Below the pieces are notes generated by a model. The model ran no database searches. It was given only the letters and a program-made list of their open reading frames with translations, and was not told the origin of the DNA. The position numbers were made by a program, and so were the translations under genes. Shown here one piece after another: positions 1 through 7,393 of a stretch of DNA of 55,454 bases. Within the stretch, counting starts at the first letter, position 1. Every line of letters starts with the position of its first letter. Source of the DNA: Mangrovactinospora gilvigrisea (GTDB lineage Bacteria; Actinomycetota; Actinomycetes; Streptomycetales; Streptomycetaceae); assembly GCF_001879105.1 (NCBI RefSeq), contig NZ_MLCF01000052.1:1-55454 (forward strand). The letters run 5' to 3'.

Positions 1-2
1 AG

Positions 3-731
3 GACAACTTCCCCGCCGACCGCGAGGCCGGGGACAAGATGGTCGCCGCCTGGCCGAGCCTGACGACCTCGATGCGCGCCAACCGTGCCTTCATGCACCG
101 CACCACCCGGTGGCTGATCCGCCGCGGCATCGACCAGCTGTTGGACATCGGCACCGGCATCCCCACCAGCCCCAACGTCCACGAGGTCGCCCAGGCCATC
201 GATCCGCAGGCGCGGGTGGTCTACACCGACAACGACCCCATCGTCCTGGCCCACGCCCGCGCCCTGCTGCGCACCAGCACCCCGAAGGGCCGCATCGGCT
301 ACGAGGAGGCCGACCTGCGCGATCCGCGGGCGCTGCTGCACACGCCGGCCGTCCGGCAGACCCTCGATCTGACTCGGCCGGTGGGGGTGCTGCTGCTGGC
401 GGTCCTGCAGTTCGTCCCCGACAGCGAAGCCCACGAGATCCTGCGGACCCTGGTTCAGCAGCTGCCGCCGGGCAGCTTCGTCGCGGTCTCCCTGCCCACC
501 GCGGACACCGCCGGCGAGGCCGCCGACCGCGTCGCCGGCCACTACGGCGAGTCCGGGATACCGGTGGTGATGCGCACCGCCGCCGAGGTCACCCGCCTCC
601 TGACGAGCTGCGGCATCGACATCGCTCCCCCCGGGGTCCACCTCGTGCACCGCTGGAACCCCGACCCCGACACCACGCCAGAGGATGACAGCCAGGTGGC
701 GATGTACGGCGGGATCGGCATCACGCCGTAG
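3..731 (+). CDS. SAM-dependent methyltransferase, family 19 (5' truncated by window edge)
   Basis: The reading frame is already open at base 3 (DNFPADREAGDK then MVAAWPSL), so the start lies upstream of the window. The visible 242 residues match the actinobacterial S-adenosyl methyltransferase family formerly called DUF574 (Methyltransf_19). The DNF-ADREA opening, the glycine-rich SAM loop LDIGTGIPTSPNVHEV, the acidic strand end VVYTDNDPIVLAHA and the late HLVHRWNP are characteristic. These proteins are cytosolic; their substrates are mostly unknown. The gene ends four bases before a small membrane-protein gene on the same strand. Family assignment is firm; the biological role cannot be read from the sequence. 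Confidence 0.88.
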   Translation, partial: DNFPADREAGDKMVAAWPSLTTSMRANRAFMHRTTRWLIRRGIDQLLDIGTGIPTSPNVHEVAQAIDPQARVVYTDNDPIVLAHARALLRTSTPKGRIGYEEADLRDPRALLHTPAVRQTLDLTRPVGVLLLAVLQFVPDSEAHEILRTLVQQLPPGSFVAVSLPTADTAGEAADRVAGHYGESGIPVVMRTAAEVTRLLTSCGIDIAPPGVHLVHRWNPDPDTTPEDDSQVAMYGGIGITP

Positions 732-735
732 ACCG

Positions 736-957
736 ATGATCTGCCACTACCTGTTCATGCACCTCGTCGTGCCGGGCTTTTTCACCATCGCCGTCCTGAA
801 CGCGCGCCGCCACGCCCGCCGCGCCCGCTCCGGAACCGTCGAGGCACCGCGCTCGCCGCAGGCCACCCAGCGCTACGCCACCCTCGGCTGCGCCGGACTC
901 GGCGGGCTCACCGCCGCCCTGTTCATCCTCGCCGGCCTCATCCCCCACGCCCCCTGA
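736..957 (+). CDS. Small two-helix membrane protein
   Basis: A 73-residue protein starting at ATG 736, four bases after the preceding stop. It has two hydrophobic stretches, about residues 6-20 (LFMHLVVPGFFTIAVL) and 50-70 (TLGCAGLGG then ALFILAGLI), joined by an arginine-rich loop (ARRHARRARS), which suggests a hairpin in the membrane with a cytoplasmic loop. No Shine-Dalgarno is obvious, so translation may be coupled to the upstream methyltransferase. I do not recognise the family. Confidence 0.6.
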   Translation: MICHYLFMHLVVPGFFTIAVLNARRHARRARSGTVEAPRSPQATQRYATLGCAGLGGLTAALFILAGLIPHAP

Positions 958-987
958 CGCCTCCCCGCAATCGGAGAAGACCCTGCC

Positions 988-1848
988 GTGACCGTCGTGC
1001 TGATGACCGATCACCCCGCCTGGACCCGCCCGCCCGCAGGGACCGACCCGGAACGCGTCCTGCTGTTCAACAACGGCGTGTGGCGTCTTAGGTTCGACGG
1101 CCGCGAGGTCCTCAGCACGCTGCTGACCGCGCCCTGGGAGAACGACTGCCGTCCGGACGCGCCGACCGCGATCCCGGTGTTTCGCATCCCGGCCGCCCGC
1201 CTGCCGACGACGCTTCCCGAACCGGCGCGGGCCGCGCTGGAGGGCATCGAGGCGGTGGTGCGGGTCCCCAACCCCAGCCTGTGGGACGCCCTCACCGCCG
1301 CCTTCATCCGCACCAACGCCGCGGACGAGGCCGCGGCACGGCAGCTGTACGGCCGGTGGTGCGCCTGCTTCGGAGCGCTGCCGGTGATGGACGGCACCAC
1401 CGTGGGGTGCACGCCCCCGCCGGCGGTCGTGGTGCACCTGACGGCCCGCCATGCCGAGGCCGTTGGGCTGGAGCAGCTGCGTCCGCGGCTGCGTGTGGCC
1501 GCGGAGACCTTCCTCCAGTCCGCCGGCGCGTTGGCGCGCCTTCCGGGTGATGCCCTGGTCGCCGCGCTGGTGCGGCAGACCGGCCTGCCGCGGCAGGCCG
1601 CGGCCCTGGCGGCCGCCGACTTCATCGGCGACTTCGGCCTGCACCCCATCAACGACGTGCTGCACCGGGCCGCCGTCCGGCTGCTGGTCGACCGCTCCTG
1701 GCCCGAGGAGCCCCGCGCGTTCGCCCGCCGCTGGCGGGCGCTGGCCGCCACGGAGCGGGAGTTGAGCGCCCTGACCCTGTTCGTCCTGGCCCACGCCACC
1801 TTGGGATCGGAGGCCGCGCCGTGTGCACCCGCCCCACACCCCCCCTAG
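988..1848 (+). CDS. AlkA/HhH-type DNA-glycosylase-like protein (short paralogue)
   Basis: A 286-residue protein starting at GTG 988, nine bases after GGAGAAG. The middle and C-terminal parts resemble the helix-hairpin-helix glycosylase fold of AlkA-type enzymes: LWDALTAAFIRTNAADEAA then LYGRWCACFG as the first helical bundle, LPRQAAALAAADFIGDFG in the hairpin region, then HPINDVLHRAA where AlkA-like enzymes keep an aspartate, and WRALAATERELSALTLFVL at the end. It is clearly homologous to the C-terminal half of the protein at 23775-25085 (shared HP-W-PP, PER, WRLR, LY-RWC, AAALAAAD, FVLAHA). The fold is my inference from pattern only; a base-excision activity is not shown. It overlaps the start of the next gene by 28 bases. 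Confidence 0.55.
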   Translation: MTVVLMTDHPAWTRPPAGTDPERVLLFNNGVWRLRFDGREVLSTLLTAPWENDCRPDAPTAIPVFRIPAARLPTTLPEPARAALEGIEAVVRVPNPSLWDALTAAFIRTNAADEAAARQLYGRWCACFGALPVMDGTTVGCTPPPAVVVHLTARHAEAVGLEQLRPRLRVAAETFLQSAGALARLPGDALVAALVRQTGLPRQAAALAAADFIGDFGLHPINDVLHRAAVRLLVDRSWPEEPRAFARRWRALAATERELSALTLFVLAHATLGSEAAPCAPAPHPP

Positions 1849-3026
1849 CCGAAGCCCCGGCCGGCCGAAGCCGCGCCCGCCGACTCCCCGCCCCGCCGTC
1901 GAGCACCCTCAAGGGCGCCACCGGGCCCTCGCCGTCGCCGCCCGCCGCGACCGGCAGCCGCGCAGCGGCGGCGGACGGCCGGCGCGTTCTCGCGCCGGGA
2001 CTGGCGGTGCATCCGCTGGGAATCCGCTGCCGGATGCCGGCCCGCACCCGCGAGGCCCCGCCCGCGGTCAGGGCGGCCGAGCAGAGCGCCCTGGCCGCGC
2101 TGCAGCGTGCCTACGAGCTGGGCGCGACCGTGATCGACATCGGCAGCACCGGGTCCTCGCGGCGCCTGGCCGCCCGCTTCCTGGCCGACCTGCCGCGCAG
2201 GCGCGTCGTGGTGAGCGCCACCGTCGCCGCCACGGGCGCCGACCGCGCCGCCGAGCCGTGGTCGCCCGCGCTCCTGCGGCGTCGTCTGCGCTCCGTCCTG
2301 CGGGACCTGGCCATCGATCACCTGGATCTGATGGCCCTTCGCTGCGCCGACATCGCCGCGGCCGGGCCGCTCCGCATCGCCACGGAGCTGAACGCCCTGC
2401 GCGGGCAGGGCCTGTTCGACGCGCTCGCGCTCGACCTGAGCGGGCCGCCCTCCTGCCTGCCGTGGCGCACCGGGCCAACAAGCTCCTCCGACCCGTCCGC
2501 GGTCCGGGCCGCGATCGAAGCCCTGGAACCCGCGGTACTGGTGGCCGACTTGAGCGCGCTGACGGCGCCCGCCCCGACCGGCCTCGATCCGTTCGCGCTT
2601 GCCGCCAACCACGGGCTCGCCGTGCTGGTCACCGATCCACTGGCCCACGACCTGCTCCTCGGCCCGGGCGCCCGCACCCCACGACCGGCCAGGGCCACGG
2701 ATGCGACCGAGACCGCACCGCTGGGCAGCACCCGCGAGCAGGTGAAGGCGATCGACGGCCACCTGCTCGCGATCGGCACCCGGTTCGGATCGACCACCGC
2801 GGACCTGACGCGCGCCTTCCTGCGGATGCTGCTGCACCGCCACTGCCGGACCGTGGTGCTGTGCGAGCTGGCCGAGCACCGCATGGAGGAGTACTTCGGC
2901 GGCCTCGGCGCTGCTTTCACCTCCGACGACGCGGACTTCCTCGGCCGGTGGGGCGAGCGTCTGCGCCGGCGCCTGGTCGCGCTCGATCCCGCGCCCCAGC
3001 CCACCGAAGAAGAGGACTGTCGATGA
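1821..3026 (+). CDS. Aldo/keto-reductase-like protein with degenerate active site
   Basis: A 401-residue ORF from GTG 1821. The first 55 residues are low-complexity Pro/Ala/Ser; the fold begins near VLAPGLAVHPLGIRC, matching the opening strand of the aldo/keto reductase barrel, so a start at ATG 2034 would be too late. The YELGATVIDIGSTGSS stretch corresponds to the AKR segment that normally holds the catalytic Asp and Tyr, followed by RRVVVSATV where active enzymes have the catalytic Lys. LRSVLRDLAIDHLDLMAL matches the helix before the catalytic His strand. Tyr, Lys and His all seem absent, so it may be a non-catalytic relative. Its stop overlaps the next start as ATGA. Confidence 0.6.
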   Translation: MCTRPTPPLAEAPAGRSRARRLPAPPSSTLKGATGPSPSPPAATGSRAAAADGRRVLAPGLAVHPLGIRCRMPARTREAPPAVRAAEQSALAALQRAYELGATVIDIGSTGSSRRLAARFLADLPRRRVVVSATVAATGADRAAEPWSPALLRRRLRSVLRDLAIDHLDLMALRCADIAAAGPLRIATELNALRGQGLFDALALDLSGPPSCLPWRTGPTSSSDPSAVRAAIEALEPAVLVADLSALTAPAPTGLDPFALAANHGLAVLVTDPLAHDLLLGPGARTPRPARATDATETAPLGSTREQVKAIDGHLLAIGTRFGSTTADLTRAFLRMLLHRHCRTVVLCELAEHRMEEYFGGLGAAFTSDDADFLGRWGERLRRRLVALDPAPQPTEEEDCR

Positions 3027-3172
3027 CCCTGCATCAGTTAGTGGCGCAGCAACCGGCCGCGATCGACGGCGCGCCACCGCCGCTGGGCCCTCAGTGCCGA
3101 GGGTCCCGTCGGCCCCGGCGGACCGCTGCCGTCCATGCTCGACCGCGCCCACACCTGGGAGGCCGCCGGTGA
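3023..3172 (+). CDS. 49-residue coupled ORF with a TTA codon
   Basis: ATG 3023 overlaps the stop of the upstream gene (ATGA) and its own stop overlaps the GTG start of the next gene (GTGA), so it sits exactly as a translationally coupled link. Codon 6 (3038-3040) is TTA, the only in-frame TTA I noticed in the intact genes here; TTA needs the bldA tRNA in streptomycetes. The residues after about 20 are arginine/proline-rich and unlike a folded domain. In another frame the same DNA reads as a plausible peptide (RWALSAEGPVGPGGPLPSML), so a frameshifted gene is an alternative. No family recognised. Confidence 0.4.
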   Translation: MTLHQLVAQQPAAIDGAPPPLGPQCRGSRRPRRTAAVHARPRPHLGGRR

Positions 3173-3624
3173 ACAGGTTCGCACCCAGGCCGGTGATCTG
3201 GCCCGAGTTCCTGAAGCTGCTGCGGGCCGCCGACCGCAGTTACCCTGCGCGCTCCGGCCTGGTAGCGGTGCGCGTCGGCGGCGTTTTCGACGCCGCCTCC
3301 GTGCCGGCCGGGCTCGCCGGCCCGGTGATCGAGCAGCTGCAGGATCGAGCCGGGCCCATCGGCCCGATCCTCAGCGACGCCCTCACCGAGGCCGTGGTGT
3401 TCCTGTTGCCGCCGTGCTCCGCCGAGAACCGGAAGTGGCCGACGGCCGAAGGAGTGCGTGTCCTTGCCCGCGACGAGGTCCTGCTGTGCCCGCTGCCGGG
3501 GTTCTCGGTGGGCGGCCTCGCGTGGCTGGTGCCGCCCGGGAGGCTCTCCGCAGGCGACCCGGCCGTGCTGGAGCCGATCCTGGCGGCCGCCCTCGGCGAG
3601 GACCGCACGCAGGCCCGGTCGTGA
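3169..3624 (+). CDS. Conserved-looking hypothetical protein, 151 residues
   Basis: GTG 3169 overlaps the preceding stop (GTGA). The protein reads as a compact alpha/beta sequence: WPEFLKLLRAADRSYP, LVAVRVGGVFDAASVPAGL, then an ALTEAVVFLLPP strand, GVRVLARDEVLLCPLPGF and a C-terminal helix PAVLEPILAAALGED. An in-frame ATG-less extension to 3094 exists but is arginine/proline-rich and ignores the coupling site, so I prefer 3169. It closes the first operon-like run; the convergent GntR gene follows 47 bases later. I do not recognise the family. Confidence 0.6.
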   Translation: MNRFAPRPVIWPEFLKLLRAADRSYPARSGLVAVRVGGVFDAASVPAGLAGPVIEQLQDRAGPIGPILSDALTEAVVFLLPPCSAENRKWPTAEGVRVLARDEVLLCPLPGFSVGGLAWLVPPGRLSAGDPAVLEPILAAALGEDRTQARS

Positions 3625-3671
3625 CCGGTCGGCGGCCGGTCCCGTACGGAGCCAGGACGGCAACCAGCGCA

Positions 3672-4391
3672 TCAGCCCGTGGCGCGGTCGGTGGGGATGG
3701 TGTACGCCAGCGTCCAGCGGCTCGCCGGCAGGACCAGATCCGAGGTCTCCAGCGCTTCGCCGCTCTCTCCCCGGTGGGTCCGCGCGATGGCGATAACGGC
3801 CGCGCCGGGCGGGATCCGGAACTGCTGCACCTGCTCAGGGCTCGCCTCGGCGATCGCGACGGTCTCCTGGACGGCGGCGACCGGATGGCCGAGCAGCTCC
3901 ATCCGGCGCCGGACCCCGGCGCCGCGGTGCGGACCCGCCTCGGGCAGGGCCACGGCGCTGGAGGCCGTCTGGGCCAGGGACTCGTAGCTGGTGCGCAGCG
4001 CGATGATGCGGTCGCCGTCGCGGTAGCGGTAGGCGGTCTTGACCACGGACGCCTCCGGGGGCAGCCCCAGGCGCGCGGCGACCTCGGCCGGTGCGGGCAC
4101 AACTGTGGAGTCGGCGCTGTAATCGCCGGACGGCGCGGCGTCCGCCGAGCGGTCCAGGGCCCGGGGCGGGCCGGCGGGCGCAATGACCTCGGGAGTGCGG
4201 CCGCGGCGCAGGGACAGATGGCCCTGTTCGGCGAGCAGGGCCACCGCGGCGGTGACGACGTCGGTGCTCTGGCCGAACTCGGCGCTCAGCTGCTGCCGCG
4301 ACGGCAGGCGCTCGCCGGTCGCCAGCTGCCCGGACAGGTAGCGGGTGCGGATCTGCTCCGCGACGCGCACGTATCCGGCTTCCGCTGCCAT
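3672..4391 (-). CDS. GntR-family transcriptional regulator with UTRA-like effector domain
   Basis: A 239-residue protein; I take ATG 4391 because GAGGGAG lies five bases upstream and the GntR domain starts at once (AEAGYVRVAEQIRTRYLSG). Residues 1-75 form the winged helix (LPSRQQLSAEFGQSTDVVTA, HLSLRRGRTP). Residues about 100-235 match the UTRA ligand-binding fold of HutC-type regulators (VVKTAYRYRDGDRIIALRTS, PGAAVIAIARTHR, ALETSDLVLPA). It is divergent from the 4489 gene and the kinase/transporter operon, so it is the likely local regulator. The ligand cannot be deduced. Confidence 0.85.
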   Translation of the reverse strand: MAAEAGYVRVAEQIRTRYLSGQLATGERLPSRQQLSAEFGQSTDVVTAAVALLAEQGHLSLRRGRTPEVIAPAGPPRALDRSADAAPSGDYSADSTVVPAPAEVAARLGLPPEASVVKTAYRYRDGDRIIALRTSYESLAQTASSAVALPEAGPHRGAGVRRRMELLGHPVAAVQETVAIAEASPEQVQQFRIPPGAAVIAIARTHRGESGEALETSDLVLPASRWTLAYTIPTDRATG

Positions 4392-4488
4392 GCCACTCCC
4401 TCGGCGATCGTGAAGATCCGGCCTGAGCTTGACACCTGTGCACTTATACGACAACTTACGGCCTTAGGTTTGAGCTTAGGGGCTTATC
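4392..4488. promoter_or_regulatory. Divergent promoter/operator region between gntR and 4489 ORF
   Basis: This 97-base gap is much more AT-rich than its surroundings. On the plus strand TTGACA (near 4429) is followed by AT-rich sequence with CAACTTA about 17 bases later, a plausible sigma-70-type promoter. TTATACGACAA is an imperfect dyad of a kind expected for a GntR dimer, and CTTAGG occurs twice about 13 bases apart just before the TTG start. Together these suggest an autoregulated divergent promoter. All of this is by eye. Confidence 0.45.
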
Positions 4489-4728
4489 TTGAACGGCGAT
4501 GACCGTGCCGCGGACGAGGCCCGCCTGACGGCCGAGAACGGCTGGTATCCCGCACGAATTACCGAGGGAAGCGACTGGTGCGTCGAGATCCAAATTCCCC
4601 CCGATGCCGACACCGGGCCGATCATGCGGCTGCTGACCGAGTGGCAGGGCCGTGCCCAGATCAGCAGGACCGCATCCAGCGACGCCCTGGTCCTGACGAT
4701 CCGGCCGCCCGGGCATACCGCCGGCTGA
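4489..4728 (+). CDS. Small hypothetical protein, 79 residues
   Basis: TTG 4489 is the only start that includes the whole conserved-looking frame (NGDDRAADEARLTAENGWYP). The sequence reads as a small alpha/beta domain: WCVEIQIPPDADTGPIMRLL, QGRAQISRTASSDALVLTI. The start lies right at the end of the divergent promoter region with no clear ribosome site, so the message could be leaderless. It is 31 bases upstream of the NIT kinase gene on the same strand and is probably the first gene of that operon. No family recognised. Confidence 0.55.
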   Translation: MNGDDRAADEARLTAENGWYPARITEGSDWCVEIQIPPDADTGPIMRLLTEWQGRAQISRTASSDALVLTIRPPGHTAG

Positions 4729-4759
4729 TGCGCGTGCGCCGGAGTGCGGGAGGTGGGCG

Positions 4760-6964
4760 ATGAGGGTCTCGCGGCGTGTCTCCCTCGCGCTCGGGGCGCC
4801 GCTGGCGGCGCTGCTGGGCGTGGCCGCGGTCGTCGTGGACTCCTCGGCCGGCCAGGCGGTCGGCGCCGACCGGCTGGGCCGCATGGTCAGCGCCGCGTCC
4901 GCCGCGGCCGACGTCCTGGACCGCCTCCAGCAGGAGCGGTCGGCCGGTATCGCGGTGATGAGCACCGCCGGGCCGCGCGGGGACTTCACCGCCCGGGCGG
5001 CCGCCACCGACCAGACCCTGGCCCGCTACCGCACCCAGCGGGCGGGCCTGAAGGGACTGCCCGCCGGATCGGCCGCCGACCTGGCCGCCGTCGACGGCGA
5101 CATCGCCCGCCTGCCGACGCTGCGCCGCGAGGTCCTCTCCCGGCGCTCCGCGGCCTCCGCCGTCGCCTTCGGCTACCGGATCATGGCCGCCGACCTGGTC
5201 GCCTACCGCGACTCGATCGCCCAGTCGGGCACCGCGCCCTCCGCGCTGGCCGACCAGATCCGCTCCGCGGCGGCGCTCTCCCAGGCCAAGGAGTCCGTCA
5301 GCGTCGAAGAGGGCGAGGTCCTGCAGGCCACCGGGCACATCCTGCAGCCCGCGGGCCGCCAGCAGTTGGACGCCGCGCGCCTGGACTACACCTCCGGCCT
5401 CGGATCCTTCACCTCCCTCGGCCGCACCCGATGGGAGTCGCTGCTGGAGCACACCCTCGCCGACCAGCAGATGCTCGCCGCCCAACAGGCCGAGGACGCC
5501 ATCTCCCAGGTCCAGCCCGGATCCCGGCTCATCGTCCCGCCCCGCTCGTTCATGCGCGTGATGCAGCACCGCCTCCTCCTGCTGCGCACGGTCGAGGCGC
5601 AGGTCGACGCGCAGCTGGAGACGTCGGTCCAGGCCCTGGTCGAGCAGCAGGCGGAGCAGGCCGGAGCGGTCGCCGGCGGGATGCTGATCCTGCTGCTGGG
5701 TGTCGGCATCGCCGCGGTGCGCATCAGCAGGCGCCTGGTGACCGAGCTGCAGGGGCTCACCCAGGCCTCGATGCACGTCGCCGCCGTGCTGCCGGCCCAG
5801 ATCGAGCAGGGCATCCGGCCCGGTCAGGGGGGCCTGTCGGTCAAGGCGGCCTCCGGTCGCGTGCGCACCGGCGAGGTCCAGGAGCTGCTGCTGGCGTTCG
5901 ACGGCGTCGTGGCGATCGTGTGGGGACTGGCCATCGAGCAGGGCCGGCGCCGCGAGGTCCAGGAAGCCAACCTCCTGCAGCTGGCCATGCGCATCCACAC
6001 GCTGCGGCAGGAGACCACCGCGCGCATCACCGAACTGGAGGAGCAGGCCAGCGCCGACGAGCTGGCGCACTACTTCGGCCTGGACTCGATCAACGAACGC
6101 ATCGGGCGCCTCATCCGAAGCCTGCGCACCTTGGCCGGCGACTACGAACCCGGTCGGCACAAGGCCTTCGGGACTCTGGACGTGGTGCGCGGCGCCATCA
6201 GCCAGGTCGAGCAGTACGCGCGCGTCGACCTCCAGCCGGTCGGCCCCGAGGTGGCGGCCGTCCAGGTCGCCGCACCCGTGGTCGACGACCTGGCGCACCT
6301 GCTGGCCGAACTCCTGGACAACGCCCTGGCCTTCTCGGCCCCGGACACGCGGGTGGTGGCGACCATACGTCCCTGGGGCGAGGGCGTTCTGATCTCCGTG
6401 ACCGACCAGGGCATCGGGATCCCCCCGCGCGCCCGCGAGGACCTCAACAGGCTTCTGCGCACCCCGCCGGTGGATGCGACCAGCCAGATGACCCGGGTCG
6501 GCCTGCAGGTTGTGACACGTCTGGCGGCCCGCCACGGCGTCACGGTCGAGATCGCCGAGTCCCACCCCGGATCTGGTCGGCACCGTCGCGCCGACGATGC
6601 CCGACCCGCCCGCGGCACGACGGTCCATGTGATGGTCCCGGCGACCGCGACCGTGCAGCCCGTCGAATGCCCGCCCAAGCCGCCCGCCCACATCCCGGCG
6701 CGCCCGCGCGCACTGCGCACCCCGCCCACGGAACCGAACGCGGGTCCCGGCGGGATTCCCGGCCAGCGGGCGCCCGCGACGGCCTCGGCCTCAACCCTGC
6801 CGCGCCGTCAGCCGCGGGCGACCGGGCACACCGGGACACCGCAGGATGCGGCACCCCGCGACCAGGGCCCCGCCATCAGCGCCCCCGCGAACCTCACCCG
6901 CGCACTGAACGCGTCCCGCCGCTCCGGTCCCGACCGGAGCGCCACACGCAAGGAGCAGACGTGA
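4760..6964 (+). CDS. NIT-domain sensor kinase-like protein (CvnA type, H-box His missing)
   Basis: A 734-residue membrane protein with GGAGGTGGG five bases before ATG 4760. Order: TM1 (about 8-27), extracytoplasmic NIT domain (about 45-290; LDRLQQERS and TDQTLARYR are its hallmarks, sensing nitrate/nitrite in known cases), TM2 (about 303-322), linker, dimerisation helix and HATPase_c (about 505-615; ELLDN with N521, TDQGIG with D549 and G551). The C-tail is Pro/Ala-rich. This is the layout of the CvnA sensor of conservons. In CvnA the phosphorylated His sits in an L-D-H motif; here the matching segment reads LDSINER (441-447) with Ser. GTGA overlap with the roadblock gene, but no CvnC or CvnD follows. 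Confidence 0.85.
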   Translation: MRVSRRVSLALGAPLAALLGVAAVVVDSSAGQAVGADRLGRMVSAASAAADVLDRLQQERSAGIAVMSTAGPRGDFTARAAATDQTLARYRTQRAGLKGLPAGSAADLAAVDGDIARLPTLRREVLSRRSAASAVAFGYRIMAADLVAYRDSIAQSGTAPSALADQIRSAAALSQAKESVSVEEGEVLQATGHILQPAGRQQLDAARLDYTSGLGSFTSLGRTRWESLLEHTLADQQMLAAQQAEDAISQVQPGSRLIVPPRSFMRVMQHRLLLLRTVEAQVDAQLETSVQALVEQQAEQAGAVAGGMLILLLGVGIAAVRISRRLVTELQGLTQASMHVAAVLPAQIEQGIRPGQGGLSVKAASGRVRTGEVQELLLAFDGVVAIVWGLAIEQGRRREVQEANLLQLAMRIHTLRQETTARITELEEQASADELAHYFGLDSINERIGRLIRSLRTLAGDYEPGRHKAFGTLDVVRGAISQVEQYARVDLQPVGPEVAAVQVAAPVVDDLAHLLAELLDNALAFSAPDTRVVATIRPWGEGVLISVTDQGIGIPPRAREDLNRLLRTPPVDATSQMTRVGLQVVTRLAARHGVTVEIAESHPGSGRHRRADDARPARGTTVHVMVPATATVQPVECPPKPPAHIPARPRALRTPPTEPNAGPGGIPGQRAPATASASTLPRRQPRATGHTGTPQDAAPRDQGPAISAPANLTRALNASRRSGPDRSATRKEQT

Positions 6965-7383
6965 CGAACACCGACATCACCTTCCTCCTGACGAGGTATC
7001 AGGAACAGAATCCAGGGGTGACGCGCGTGGTGGCCCTGACCCTGGACGGCCTGGTGCAGGCCCACACCGGGTCCGCGGATCTGGACGGCACCGAGAACGC
7101 ACGCCAGGCCGCGGCCGAGCGCCTGGCGGCCGCCTCCTCGGGGCTGCTGGCCAGCGCGCACGCCATCGCCAAGGACGGTGGCAAGGGCAAGGCCAAGCTC
7201 GTGATCATCCAGGCCCAGGGCGGCGAGGTGTATCTCGTCGCCGCCCACCACGCGTGCCTGGTCATCGAGACGGCACCCGGCTACGACTCGACCGCGGTGA
7301 TGAACAACGCCAACACCCTGATCGACAAGGTCGGCGAGGCGATCGCCCAGCCCGCTCGGCCCACCACCCACCCCGTCAGATAG
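6961..7383 (+). CDS. Roadblock/LC7-domain protein (CvnB type)
   Basis: GTG 6961 overlaps the kinase stop. The 140-residue protein is a single roadblock/LC7 fold: ITFLLTRYQEQNPGVTRVVA, a LTLDGLVQAHTGS strand pair, a helix rich in Ala (AERLAAASSGLLASAHAIA), then KLVIIQAQGGEVYLVAA and a closing helix. In conservons the CvnB roadblock protein works with a CvnA sensor and a CvnD small GTPase. Here the expected DUF742 (CvnC) and GTPase (CvnD) genes are absent and an ABC transporter lipoprotein gene begins 11 bases later. Role in this operon is unknown but kinase partnership is likely. Confidence 0.85.
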   Translation: MTNTDITFLLTRYQEQNPGVTRVVALTLDGLVQAHTGSADLDGTENARQAAAERLAAASSGLLASAHAIAKDGGKGKAKLVIIQAQGGEVYLVAAHHACLVIETAPGYDSTAVMNNANTLIDKVGEAIAQPARPTTHPVR

Positions 7384-7393
7384 CGAGGAAGAG

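Noticed and set aside
3135..4502. 455-codon plus-strand frame across the GntR gene
   Set aside because: Shadow of the regulator on the opposite strand; Arg/Gly-rich.
4661..6691. 676-codon minus-strand frame opposite the NIT kinase
   Set aside because: Gly/Arg-rich shadow composition, no motifs; the plus strand gene is clear.
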